IMG/VR virus record: IMGVR_UViG_3300033144_003759
Location: 1-36,913 of that record
From: a virus
DNA: 36,913 nucleotides
Direction: 5' to 3' (one strand)
Positions 14,503-21,325 of the stretch are shown here, piece after piece (position 1 is the first letter of the stretch; every line of letters starts with the position of its first letter). The notes beneath the pieces are model-generated. The model did no database searches. It worked only from the letters and a program-made list of their open reading frames with translations, and was not told the DNA's origin. Both the position numbers and the translations under genes were made by a program.

Positions 14503-15003
14503 GTGAGTGGGCAACTGGCGTTTGACTCGCTCGCCAACGCGAGGCGCAGGGTGCAGGCGGGGCTTAACGAGGGGATCGTCTGCCCTTGCTGCGATCAACG
14601 GGTCCGACGGTACAGGCGATCGATCAATTCGGTTATGGCCGCCGGTCTTTTGGTTTTGTTGCGGCTAACCGACGGCGACACAGGGATTTGGGTAAACGTC
14701 CGGCGGATCAATAAGGATCTGTCACACCTCAAGACGAGTAATCCGACGTCGGATTTTTCCAAATTGTCATGGTGGGACTTCATCGCGGCCAAACCAAACG
14801 AGGACCACAAAAAACGATCGTCGGGGGAATGGCGGATCACGCGCCGGGGCGTCCTATTCGCGCAGGCCAGCGAGACCGCTCGCCGGCACGCGATCGTGTA
14901 CGACGGGATCGTCGAGGGTTGGGGCGACGAGTCGACGGATATATTTGAGTGCCTCGGCGATCGGTTTGACTACCGCGAACTCATGCGCCCGGTCCAGCAG
15001 TGA
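14503..15003 (+). CDS. Conserved phage protein with CPCC motif
   Basis: A 166-residue protein from GTG 14503. Residues 27-30 are CPCC followed by a basic stretch and a helix (SINSVMAAGLLVLLRL). I recognise this general pattern (C-P-x-C then R-K-x-N-S-x-M-A-x-x-L) from many unnamed proteins in phage replication regions. It suggests a zinc-ribbon-like start and a winged-helix-like body (SGEWRITRRGVLFAQAS). It probably binds nucleic acid. The stop overlaps the SSB-like gene start in GTGA. Confidence 0.65.
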   Translation: MSGQLAFDSLANARRRVQAGLNEGIVCPCCDQRVRRYRRSINSVMAAGLLVLLRLTDGDTGIWVNVRRINKDLSHLKTSNPTSDFSKLSWWDFIAAKPNEDHKKRSSGEWRITRRGVLFAQASETARRHAIVYDGIVEGWGDESTDIFECLGDRFDYRELMRPVQQ

Positions 15004-15311
15004 GCCGGGCGATCGACACGAATACCGCGACACTAACCGGCGTCGTGCTCGGCGCGGCGTCGAGGACGCCAACAAACGCCGGCTTTCGCCTCTCGGTCCA
15101 AAGCTACCGCCGGCGAAAGGGGGCGGTCGAGGACGTGATCGCCGTCCTAGCGCTCGGCGCGGTCGCGGCGGGGCTCGACCTCCCCGCCGGCGCTTTCGTG
15201 CTCGTCGAGGGTCACCTCGAGAGCCGCGACGGGCGGACGGTGTTCATTGCCTCCGCTGTCCGCCTCCTAAACGCCAAAGGGCGGCCGAGCGCAGAAAAAG
15301 TGCCCGCCTAA
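15000..15311 (+). CDS. Single-stranded DNA-binding protein-like OB-fold protein
   Basis: A 103-residue protein from GTG 15000. The order of elements fits an SSB-type OB fold: an N-terminal strand (TATLTGVVLGAASRTP), then a strand with basic residues (FRLSVQSYRRRKG), then VIAVLALGAVAAGL. The FVLVEGHLESRDG motif that follows corresponds to the G-x-x-V-x-V-E-G-x-L signature of SSB proteins. The acidic tail normally used to recruit partners is absent. Position just before the replication gene and after Erf supports a role in replication or recombination. Confidence 0.65.
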   Translation: MSRAIDTNTATLTGVVLGAASRTPTNAGFRLSVQSYRRRKGAVEDVIAVLALGAVAAGLDLPAGAFVLVEGHLESRDGRTVFIASAVRLLNAKGRPSAEKVPA

Positions 15312-15422
15312 ACATTTGTCCAGCTAGGCGCCGGACCCGGTTCGGCGCTAGGCTTCGGTTGCTCGATTGGGAGCGCGGGAACGGGCCGGTTTCCGTGAGC
15401 GTCTCCGCGCTTTCACCTCGCA

Positions 15423-15460
15423 AACGCCGACGGCCCTCGGCGTTAGCGGGGGTTTTTTTT
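15423..15460 (+). promoter_or_regulatory. Hairpin plus T8 run abutting the replication gene start
   Basis: AACGCCGA (15423-15430) and TCGGCGTT (15437-15444) form a perfect eight-base stem with a six-base loop. AGCGGGGG then eight Ts follow, ending directly before ATG 15461. GGGGG is probably the ribosome-binding site. The layout could be an attenuator or an RNA structure controlling access to the start. As a terminator it is imperfect because eight bases separate stem and T-run. Confidence 0.5.
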
Positions 15461-16483
15461 ATGTCCTTACCTTGGATCAAGCTCGCGACCGGGCTCCCCG
15501 AACACCCGAAATCGGACAAGCTCGCCGACATTCTCGACGAGCCGAGGGCGTGGTCGCACGTTGTCGAGCTTTGGCTTTGGGCGGCGCGTGTGCGCCCCTC
15601 CGGCGACCTCTCCGACCTCTCCCCCAAAATGATAGCTCGCCGGTCCGGCTGGACCGGAGACGCCTCCGCGTTCGTTGCTGCGCTCGAGGGCTCCGGCTTT
15701 CTCGAGGGCGGGCTCCTAGTCGATTGGGACCAATGGCAAGGCGCGCACCGCGAGAAGTTCGTCCGCGACCGTGAGCGAATGGCGGCAACGCGAGCCGAGG
15801 CCAAAGCGGCTAAGTCGCGCGACAGTCACGCGACCAAGCAACCAAACGCCGACCCGCCAGACAATCGCGCGACCGTCGCGGGAGCATCGCAAGACGATAG
15901 CGAGACGGGGCAAGAGTCGCGCGACGGTCGCGCGACGGTCGCGGGTGAGAGGAGAGGAGAGGAGACGAGAGAATTAAACACCCCCCTAACCCCCCTCGCG
16001 GGGGGGACCGAGCCGGATTTCGGCTCCGCCTCTTTAACCGCCGACCAAATCCTCGAGGAGCGTCCCGACGATGGGCGCACGTTCGCCGAGCTTGCTCTCG
16101 AGCAATGGCCCGCGCTCGACGGATTCGAGGGACGGCCTAGCGTGCAAACTGTCGTTGCGGAGGCTCTCGCGGACGATCGAGGGCTGCGCCGAATGGGCGG
16201 CGACGTCGCGCTTTGGCTCGACCGGAAACTCCGCGCAGCCTATGACGCGGCGCGTATTTCGTGGGCCTATGAGCAAAACGCGCACAGCGGCGATCCTACG
16301 CTCAGCCCGGCGGCGCGCGACCGGCGGCGCGTTGCCGAGAACGACCAAAAAACCCGGCACGAAACGGCCCGGCGCGCGATGCTCAGGCCAGCCCGCGAGG
16401 GGCCGGTCGACACGGAGCCGACCGAGCTTTCCGGCCTGATCGACTCACTCCAAAGGGGGGCAAATGCGCGTGATCCGACCTAA
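15461..16483 (+). CDS. Replisome-organiser/DnaD-like replication protein
   Basis: A 340-residue protein from ATG 15461. The first 110 residues resemble the N-terminal winged-helix of phage replisome organisers: WIKLATGLPEHPKSDKLADI, then DLSPKMIARRSGWTGD and a G-F-L-E-G strand ending VDWDQWQG. A basic and polar linker (residues 112-185) carries repeated SRD and ATVAG peptides. The C-terminal 130 residues are helical and may bind the host helicase. Beneath the linker, the DNA has clustered 11-base palindromic repeats and a purine/AT tract, the arrangement seen when an origin lies within an initiator gene. Helicase loading is inferred. Confidence 0.65.
   Translation: MSLPWIKLATGLPEHPKSDKLADILDEPRAWSHVVELWLWAARVRPSGDLSDLSPKMIARRSGWTGDASAFVAALEGSGFLEGGLLVDWDQWQGAHREKFVRDRERMAATRAEAKAAKSRDSHATKQPNADPPDNRATVAGASQDDSETGQESRDGRATVAGERRGEETRELNTPLTPLAGGTEPDFGSASLTADQILEERPDDGRTFAELALEQWPALDGFEGRPSVQTVVAEALADDRGLRRMGGDVALWLDRKLRAAYDAARISWAYEQNAHSGDPTLSPAARDRRRVAENDQKTRHETARRAMLRPAREGPVDTEPTELSGLIDSLQRGANARDPT
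15814..15948. repeat. Iteron-like array of 11-bp palindromic repeats (candidate replication origin)
   Basis: Units of consensus GTCGCGCGACN occur as tandem groups: 15814-15824 and 15825-15835; 15864-15874 and 15875-15885; 15916-15926, 15927-15937 and 15938-15948. Groups start 50-52 bases apart, about five helical turns. The core GTCGCGCGAC is a perfect palindrome. The array lies in the linker of the putative initiator gene. Confidence 0.6.
15945..15980 (+). other. Purine-rich and A/T tract beside the repeat array
   Basis: After the last repeat unit, the + strand is almost pure A and G (GAGAGGAGAGGAG) and then AATTAAA (15972-15978). In a very GC-rich genome this is the local low-stability stretch expected of an unwinding element. 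A CCCCCC-TCGC-GGGGGG hairpin follows at 15990-16005. Confidence 0.45.
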
Positions 16484-16739
16484 CGAAACCCAAACGACCT
16501 TGGTCCGTGCGCGGATGGATCGAATTCGCGCCGCCGGGTTTGATCCGACCGATTGGACGCGCGAGGAGATCAGCGACGCGGCAACGCAGATCGACCGCGT
16601 CCGATACCTCGAATGCCTCCGAGCGGTCGCCGACGCGAGACAACGCCGGGGGCGCCTCCGTGCGGGGCTTGTCGCGGCCCTCGTCCTCGGCGTGTCGGCG
16701 GTTGCCGGCTTTGTTGTCGGCTCAGCCCTCCGCGCATGA
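16464..16739 (+). CDS. Small C-terminally anchored membrane protein
   Basis: A 91-residue protein from ATG 16464 that begins inside the end of the replication gene (20-base overlap). Residues 1-66 are charged and helical (RARMDRIRAAGFDPTDWTRE). Residues 68-89 form one membrane helix (VAALVLGVSAVAGFVVGSAL). The stop overlaps the next ATG. A tail-anchored cytoplasmic domain may tether replication to the membrane, but that is speculation. No family recognised. Confidence 0.6.
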   Translation: MRVIRPNETQTTLVRARMDRIRAAGFDPTDWTREEISDAATQIDRVRYLECLRAVADARQRRGRLRAGLVAALVLGVSAVAGFVVGSALRA

Positions 16740-17068
16740 ATTTCCGCGCCAAGGCGGACGAGGCGGCGGCACAATTGCGATCGGAGGCTTGGGCGGTCCT
16801 CGTCTCGTTTCCGCTTGGGCTCGAGGTTTGGATCGTGGGCGGCGAGGAGGCTCGCCCGATCGTCGAGCCGTGCGCGCCGCCCGTGTTTACCTGCGCAGAA
16901 CTTGGGCGGATTTTCGCGCACACGGCGAGCCCGTCCGCGTTCCGGGCGATCTGCGCGGCGAAACGATCGCTCGGCGTCCGGATCGAACGGGTCGAGAGGG
17001 AGGTCGACAGACCCGCGACGCTCCCGCCAGCGGACGGGCCGCAACCGCTCCGCGCCAAGATAACTTGA
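16736..17068 (+). CDS. Hypothetical protein
   Basis: A 110-residue protein from ATG 16736 (ATGA overlap). It has an amphipathic start (NFRAKADEAAAQLRSEAWAV), a strand-rich centre with WIVGGEEARPIVEP and a cysteine pair further on (C-A-P-P-V-F-T-C). A helical segment containing IFAHTASPSAFRAICAAKR follows, and the C-terminus is proline-rich. No known family. It may be translated together with the membrane protein before it. Confidence 0.6.
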   Translation: MNFRAKADEAAAQLRSEAWAVLVSFPLGLEVWIVGGEEARPIVEPCAPPVFTCAELGRIFAHTASPSAFRAICAAKRSLGVRIERVEREVDRPATLPPADGPQPLRAKIT

Positions 17069-17139
17069 CCGCCGAGCGCTAAACGGCGTACAAAGGCGGA
17101 CAAAGCGCAAGCAAGAACGCAAAACGCGACGGGCAAAAA

Positions 17140-18204
17140 TTGGGACTAATAACAGGCACCTCGACCTATCTCCGCCTTTCGGTGACCGGGGACGCTCGCC
17201 AAATTGTGCCGGTGGGACTTTCGGCGGCTTGTGACTCCGTCGAGAGCGTGAGGGCGCGGCGCTTCGTGCCGATCGACAAAGATGGCGAGGCGGTCGAGGC
17301 GGCGGGGTGGGCGGCGCCCGATGACCCTCTCGACGATGATTTCGTAATTGACGAATCGACCTTCGCCGTCGGCGATCTGCGGTGCCTCGCCTATCGCGAG
17401 GATCGGATCGTGCTCCCTCGTCCGCTGCTCAAAAGCCACGCAAAAAAGCGGCTCGTCGAGCTCGAGGAGAGCGGCGAGGAGGTGACCAAGGCGACGCGGC
17501 AAGCGGTCGAGGCGGCGGTCGCCTCCGAACTCCGGCGCACAACCCGGCCCAAAACGAGGATCGTCGAGCTTGTTTGGGACCTCGAGCGGCAAGAGGTCCG
17601 CGCGTTCGGTCGCGGCCCTATGGTGCTCGAGCGCGTCGTCGCTATTTTCGAGCGGACGTTCGGGCTCCGACTCGAGCCCGCGACCTACGCCCGGCGAGCG
17701 TTCGATATCCCGCTCGGCACCAGTGATCGCTCGGCTCTCGAATCGCTGCTCCCGGCGGACGTGTTCGGCGGCGGCGCGGTGAACGACCTCACCCGCCAAC
17801 TAGCGTCCGCGCGCTCCCCGGCGAACGTGCCGATCCATGAAAAGGAATTTCTCGGCTCCGAATTTTTGACGTGGCTGTATTTCCACCTCACGTCGAACGC
17901 TTGGGCGCTACACGTCGCCAACGGTTACGACGGCGACCCGATCCAGTTTGCGCTAGGCAAGCGCGTGGCGCTCCGACGCCTCGACCAAACAGGCGCGCGG
18001 GTTGTGCTCTCCGGCAATCCAACGCGGCGCGTTGATCGACGAAATGGCGCTCGGCGTGGCGATCGGAAGCCGCGTCTACAGCGTGACGCTAGGCGCGGAC
18101 GGCGGGCTTTCGGGCGTGGCGTTGCCGGATCTTTTCACGGAGCCGGAGGAGGACGGGATCGACCCGGACGAGCCCGCCGAGGCGCCGCGGACGAGACGCT
18201 TTGA
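17140..18204 (+). CDS. rdgC: RdgC-like recombination-associated protein, N-terminal and central part (frameshifted gene)
   Basis: The frame begins at TTG 17140. The start MGLITGTSTYLRLSVTGD fits the usual M-G-x-L-x-G-S-x-T-x-x-R opening of RdgC relatives. Further family-like segments are CLAYREDRIVLPRPLLKSHA, the ELRRTTRPKTRIVELVWD region, IFERTFGLRLEP and FLTWLYFHL. RdgC proteins bind DNA as rings and modulate RecA-type recombination. After about residue 296 (near 18028) the frame turns into Arg/Gly-rich nonsense. The expected C-terminal sequence continues in the +1 frame (18002-18442), so the 354-residue frame is probably a disrupted or frameshifted gene. Confidence 0.7.
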   Translation: MGLITGTSTYLRLSVTGDARQIVPVGLSAACDSVESVRARRFVPIDKDGEAVEAAGWAAPDDPLDDDFVIDESTFAVGDLRCLAYREDRIVLPRPLLKSHAKKRLVELEESGEEVTKATRQAVEAAVASELRRTTRPKTRIVELVWDLERQEVRAFGRGPMVLERVVAIFERTFGLRLEPATYARRAFDIPLGTSDRSALESLLPADVFGGGAVNDLTRQLASARSPANVPIHEKEFLGSEFLTWLYFHLTSNAWALHVANGYDGDPIQFALGKRVALRRLDQTGARVVLSGNPTRRVDRRNGARRGDRKPRLQRDARRGRRAFGRGVAGSFHGAGGGRDRPGRARRGAADETL

Positions 18205-18442
18205 TATTTCGGAGATCGTCGAGCTTAGGGCGTTCTCGTTCGCCGACGTCGAGGACGTGCTCGACGAATTATTCGCCTCGTTTCTTTTCCGCCGCCTATC
18301 GCCAGCGATGGCGGCGGCGGACGCCGACGCAATGCGCGCAACGGTCGCGAGAGGGCTAGGCGGCGCAAAACCAGCAAACGAACGGGGAGAGCAATGCACG
18401 AGCCTTGGATCGATGAATTCGCCGCGAAACTCCACAACCTAA
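18002..18442 (+). CDS. rdgC: RdgC-like protein, C-terminal part in the +1 frame
   Basis: This frame carries the missing end of the RdgC-like protein: ALIDEMALGVAIGSRVYSV, then a strand, an acidic linker and FDISEIVELRAFSFADVEDV. Useful coding probably begins near 18030, continuing from NPT in the first frame. If the two parts were joined, the protein would have about 433 residues. The first ATG is at 18044, but no ribosome-binding site suggests separate translation. Possible explanations are a sequencing or assembly error, a real mutation, or programmed +1 shifting. No known slippery site is present. The end overlaps the next gene by 49 bases. Confidence 0.6.
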   Translation: MCSPAIQRGALIDEMALGVAIGSRVYSVTLGADGGLSGVALPDLFTEPEEDGIDPDEPAEAPRTRRFDISEIVELRAFSFADVEDVLDELFASFLFRRLSPAMAAADADAMRATVARGLGGAKPANERGEQCTSLGSMNSPRNSTT

Positions 18443-19068
18443 GCGGCGACGGTCTAGCGCTTATGGAGGACGTCGACGAGATCGTCCGCGAGATCGTCGG
18501 CGCGACGTTCAAACACGCCGAGCGGCTTTGCCTCGAGCACGAGGCCGCCGCTTACGAGGACGCGGGCGCGGTCCAGCGCAAGGAGGAGATCGAAACGCAC
18601 CGCCGCCGAGCAATCGAAGCGAAGCGAATCGCCGCCGAGCTAGCCGCGCTGCGAGCCTCGGTCGAGCAAGGCGTCGACGTCAGGGCCGAACTTGAGGCGC
18701 TCGCGGAGGCACACGCGGATCCGGAAAGCCTCGAGCCGGAGCCCGGCGAGCAAATCGATCACACGGAGCCGCCTCCCGGTTTCGACCCCGACGCGCCGGC
18801 GCCGGACCTCCTCGCGATCGCGGAGGAAATGGCGAAAACGCGCGATCCTCAAGACCTCGAGCACGGCGAGCACACGATCACGATCCGAACCGGAGCGCTC
18901 TCGACCTCCTCCTCCGAGGCGTTGCTCCGCTTGGGCGCCGTCCACCTCGAAATCGCCGGGCCGGTCCGGGCGGTCCGAATCGCGTCCGAGCGGAGGGCGG
19001 GCGGGTTGCTCGAGACGGAGACGGAATTAACGGCGCCCGCCGTCGCGATTGTCGCGGGCGGTCTCTAG
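18394..19068 (+). CDS. Hypothetical acidic helical protein
   Basis: A 224-residue protein from ATG 18394 (GGGGAGAG upstream). The first 110 residues are mostly helical and charged (a 12-residue start, then DEIVREIVGATFKHAERLC). A Pro/Glu/Asp-rich linker (SLEPEPGEQ) follows. The C-terminal 80 residues are strand-rich (GEHTITIRTGALSTS) and end in a hydrophobic repeat. It may be a two-domain DNA- or protein-binding factor. No known family is recognised. The last base of its TAG is the first base of the next GTG. Confidence 0.6.
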   Translation: MHEPWIDEFAAKLHNLSGDGLALMEDVDEIVREIVGATFKHAERLCLEHEAAAYEDAGAVQRKEEIETHRRRAIEAKRIAAELAALRASVEQGVDVRAELEALAEAHADPESLEPEPGEQIDHTEPPPGFDPDAPAPDLLAIAEEMAKTRDPQDLEHGEHTITIRTGALSTSSSEALLRLGAVHLEIAGPVRAVRIASERRAGGLLETETELTAPAVAIVAGGL

Positions 19069-19235
19069 TGGGACCGCCGATCGACTTGGGTAGGCCCGTG
19101 CCGATCCTCCCCGGTTGGGCTTGGGCCGGGCTTATCGCCGCCGGTATTGTCGTCTGGCTCGCCTCCCCCCTTTGGCGGCCTCCGCTTTACGCCTACGGTA
19201 GGGCGCGGGAATTCGTACACTGGCGCAAGCGATGA
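19068..19235 (+). CDS. Small membrane protein
   Basis: A 55-residue protein from GTG 19068, which shares a base with the TAG before it, and ending in ATGA with the next gene. It has a short N-terminal part, one membrane helix (WAWAGLIAAGIVVWLASPLW, about residues 17-36) and a basic aromatic tail. Size and position in a tightly coupled gene string support real coding. Function unknown. Confidence 0.55.
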   Translation: MGPPIDLGRPVPILPGWAWAGLIAAGIVVWLASPLWRPPLYAYGRAREFVHWRKR

Positions 19236-19588
19236 CGATCACGGACACAAACGGGCGCCCGTACCTCGACGGCGAGGCCGTCGAAATTCGGCGGGAGGTC
19301 GAGGCGACAACGCTCGCAGGGATTGGCCGGAACGTGCTCCCGTGTTGCCTTTGTGGCCTCGAGATACTGCACGGAGCGATCGACGGCGACGAGCGCGAAC
19401 TCGCTAGGATTTTCAGATCGCAACGTCATCTTGGCGTCTTTTGGGTGCCGGTCCGGGACGAGGAGCACCTCGCCGAGTGTTTCGATCCGCCGCCGTCGAC
19501 GTCGAGGTTTTGGGGCGACCGTCACGAGCGAGCCAGCTACAAGGCTTGGCGGCAAAAGCTCGCGGCACGAAACCGAGCCGGAAAGTGA
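19232..19588 (+). CDS. Hypothetical zinc-binding-like protein
   Basis: A 118-residue protein from ATG 19232 (ATGA overlap). A cluster C-C-L-C-G at about residues 38-42 with nearby His and Cys residues could bind zinc. The end is basic and helical (RASYKAWRQKLAARNRAGK). The preceding part alternates charged helices and short strands. No known family. Its TGA overlaps the GTG of the next gene. Confidence 0.6.
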   Translation: MTITDTNGRPYLDGEAVEIRREVEATTLAGIGRNVLPCCLCGLEILHGAIDGDERELARIFRSQRHLGVFWVPVRDEEHLAECFDPPPSTSRFWGDRHERASYKAWRQKLAARNRAGK

Positions 19589-19815
19589 GTATTCGCGACC
19601 GTATCCTCGGCCGGCGACCAATCGAGGCGGACGGCGACGAGGGTCCGGCGACCGTCGCGGGACCGTCGCGCGACCTCTCCCGGTGCTCCCTCGACGATTG
19701 CGAGGGCCGGCTAGGTCCAGCCTATGGCGTTCTCGCGAATTCCTCGACGATCCGCGCGTGTATCCGCTGCGGCTACGTCGTCGATCTGAAAAGAATGATG
19801 ATCACAAAGGGCTAA
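19585..19815 (+). CDS. Small zinc-ribbon-like protein
   Basis: A 76-residue protein from GTG 19585 (GTGA overlap). Four cysteines are arranged as C-x4-C, then a gap, then C-x2-C (ACIRCGYVVDLKR), fitting a zinc ribbon. Its N-terminal half contains PATVAGPSRDLSRC, the same short peptide as the linker of the replication protein, encoded by the same 11-base repeats (19643-19675). Probably binds nucleic acid; the shared peptide and DNA repeat suggest a link with the origin-like array. Confidence 0.6.
   Translation: MSIRDRILGRRPIEADGDEGPATVAGPSRDLSRCSLDDCEGRLGPAYGVLANSSTIRACIRCGYVVDLKRMMITKG
19643..19675. repeat. Second cluster of the 11-bp palindromic repeat
   Basis: Three adjacent 11-base units (19643-19653, 19654-19664, 19665-19675) match the consensus GTCGCGCGACN; the last is perfect and the first has two mismatches. 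It lies 3.7 kb from the array in the replication gene. Only these two loci show tandem units in a reading by eye; single partial matches occur elsewhere. Confidence 0.55.
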
Positions 19816-19820
19816 CGATA

Positions 19821-20549
19821 ATGGCGCCTCTAACATTCGACGAATATCAAAAGCGCGCAGCGCGGACGCTCGTCCGGGACGGTCCGGGCGGCTCTCTCGC
19901 GGTTCTCGCCCTCGGTCTCGCTGGCGAGGCGGGCGAGATCGTCGACCACGTGAAAAAGCACCTCGGACACGGTCACGCGCTCGACGTCCCCAAAACAGCC
20001 GAGGAGCTAGGCGATCTGCTTTGGTATGTCGCGGCCCTCACGACGAGGATCGAGCTAAGCCTCGGCGATCTCGCGGCGGCGAATGTTAACAAGCTCCTCG
20101 AGCGCTACCCGGAGGGCTTTAGCGAGGAGCGCAGCCGGGACCGGAACCACGTCGAGCAACCTAAGCCGACCCCGGAGGCGATCGGCGCAAAACAGGAAAG
20201 CCCGCTCGAGGATTCTAACCAGACCGGCGTCGCGCCCCGCACGCTTCCGGAGTGGACGAGGATCCTACAGCGGGTCCGCGACGAGCGGGACGGGCTCCTC
20301 GAGGACGTGAGGGACGCCGACGCCGTCGCCGCGAAATATATCAAGCGAACGATCGCCGTTGCGGGAGCGTTGCGCGAACTCACCGCGCTGATCCCACATC
20401 GGCGGTTCCCGGCGGACGGCAACGCGCCCGGACACGTCCACGCGGTCGCGGGGATTTGGGACAACGGCGCGAGGGCCGGCGAGTCGTGCGATTGGTGCGC
20501 GGCGTGGAAGTCCGCCCACGACACACTAGCCGCAGCGGGGGACCAATGA
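19821..20549 (+). CDS. MazG-type nucleotide pyrophosphohydrolase with extra C-terminal domain
   Basis: A 242-residue protein from ATG 19821. Residues 1-100 show the all-alpha NTP pyrophosphatase fold. EAGEI (E36, E39) and EELGDLLWY (E61, E62, D65) are the metal-binding motifs, and the last helix ends NKLLERYPEGFS. Such enzymes hydrolyse nucleoside triphosphates (for example non-canonical ones or, in phages, alarmone-related ones). After a linker (106-130) comes a helical segment and an unusual GHVHAVAGIWDNGARAG element with C-D-W-C at about 223-226. The MazG call is firm; the C-terminal part is unrecognised. Confidence 0.8.
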   Translation: MAPLTFDEYQKRAARTLVRDGPGGSLAVLALGLAGEAGEIVDHVKKHLGHGHALDVPKTAEELGDLLWYVAALTTRIELSLGDLAAANVNKLLERYPEGFSEERSRDRNHVEQPKPTPEAIGAKQESPLEDSNQTGVAPRTLPEWTRILQRVRDERDGLLEDVRDADAVAAKYIKRTIAVAGALRELTALIPHRRFPADGNAPGHVHAVAGIWDNGARAGESCDWCAAWKSAHDTLAAAGDQ

Positions 20550-20740
20550 CGACGACGGCAACACACAAACGCGCTCGCATAATTTCAATCGCCCATGGCC
20601 TAAGCACGGCGACAATTGTCGAGCGGATCGGCTGTAGCGGGGAGCTTGTCCGTAACACGCTGGACGCCGCCGGGTTCACGTCGAGCGGGCATAGGGGCGC
20701 GCAAACGTGGTCGCGTCCGACGCAAACGAGAGAGCGCTAA
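20546..20740 (+). CDS. Small helix-turn-helix protein
   Basis: A 64-residue protein from ATG 20546 (ATGA overlap). A basic start (HKRARIISIAHG) is followed by LSTATIVERIGCSGELVRNT, a clear helix-turn-helix, then LDAAGF and a Trp-containing end. It resembles the product of 12968-13210. Probably a DNA-binding regulator. The two related genes frame the recombination and replication block. Confidence 0.6.
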   Translation: MTTTATHKRARIISIAHGLSTATIVERIGCSGELVRNTLDAAGFTSSGHRGAQTWSRPTQTRER

Positions 20741-20743
20741 GAT

Positions 20744-21325
20744 TTGCCGATCCGCGTCTTTACGGTAGCCGATCGCGAGAGCGTGCTCGACCGAATCGAC
20801 ACCGACGGCGAGCGCTCGAAAGAGGTCGCGGCCGATATCGGCGTCGCGTGGCAGACGATCGCAGCATGGCGCCGGCACCTCCGGCCCGGCACCTCGAAAG
20901 CGTCGGCGAGGAAGCCCCGCGACAAAACGGATCGCCGCGTCGCCGACCTCGTCCGCGCGCTCCTACACGCCGCCGATTGCGACGCCGATTGCGAGCGGTG
21001 CCGGGATTATCTCCGGTGGGCAGAGGAGACTCACGCGGGAGTCACGCCGGAGGCGCTGCATACCGAGCTATCCGAACACGTACAGGCCGCCGCCGCCGAC
21101 GTGCTAGGGGCGATCAATAGCGCCCGCGAATTCTTGGCGCCCGGCAAAATGGCGAAAGTCGAGGCGGCGCTCCGGTCGCTCTCAAGCGTGACGGGCGTCC
21201 CGCTCTTACCACCCTCCGGACTGGATCGGCGCGGAGACAAGATCGGCGAGGCCGCTATCGAGGCCGAATTCGAGGCGCTCGGCGCGCGGCGCGAGCTAGG
21301 GAGGGGGCCAATTGTTCGATCTTGA
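20744..21325 (+). CDS. Hypothetical HTH-containing protein
   Basis: A 193-residue protein from TTG 20744, four bases after the previous stop; no better start with a ribosome-binding site is seen nearby. Residues 24-48 (RSKEVAADIGVAWQTIAAWR) form a helix-turn-helix like those of terminase small subunits and transposase-type regulators. A cysteine cluster (C-D-A-D-C-E-R-C) follows near residue 80. The last 70 residues are helical then loose. It may recognise phage DNA. A true terminase small subunit candidate is at 24685. Confidence 0.55.
   Translation: MPIRVFTVADRESVLDRIDTDGERSKEVAADIGVAWQTIAAWRRHLRPGTSKASARKPRDKTDRRVADLVRALLHAADCDADCERCRDYLRWAEETHAGVTPEALHTELSEHVQAAAADVLGAINSAREFLAPGKMAKVEAALRSLSSVTGVPLLPPSGLDRRGDKIGEAAIEAEFEALGARRELGRGPIVRS

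Noticed and set aside
17063-17139. Possible promoter (TTGACC) before the RdgC-like gene
   Set aside because: No acceptable -10 box at 16-18 bases; the A-rich stretch may simply be a leader.
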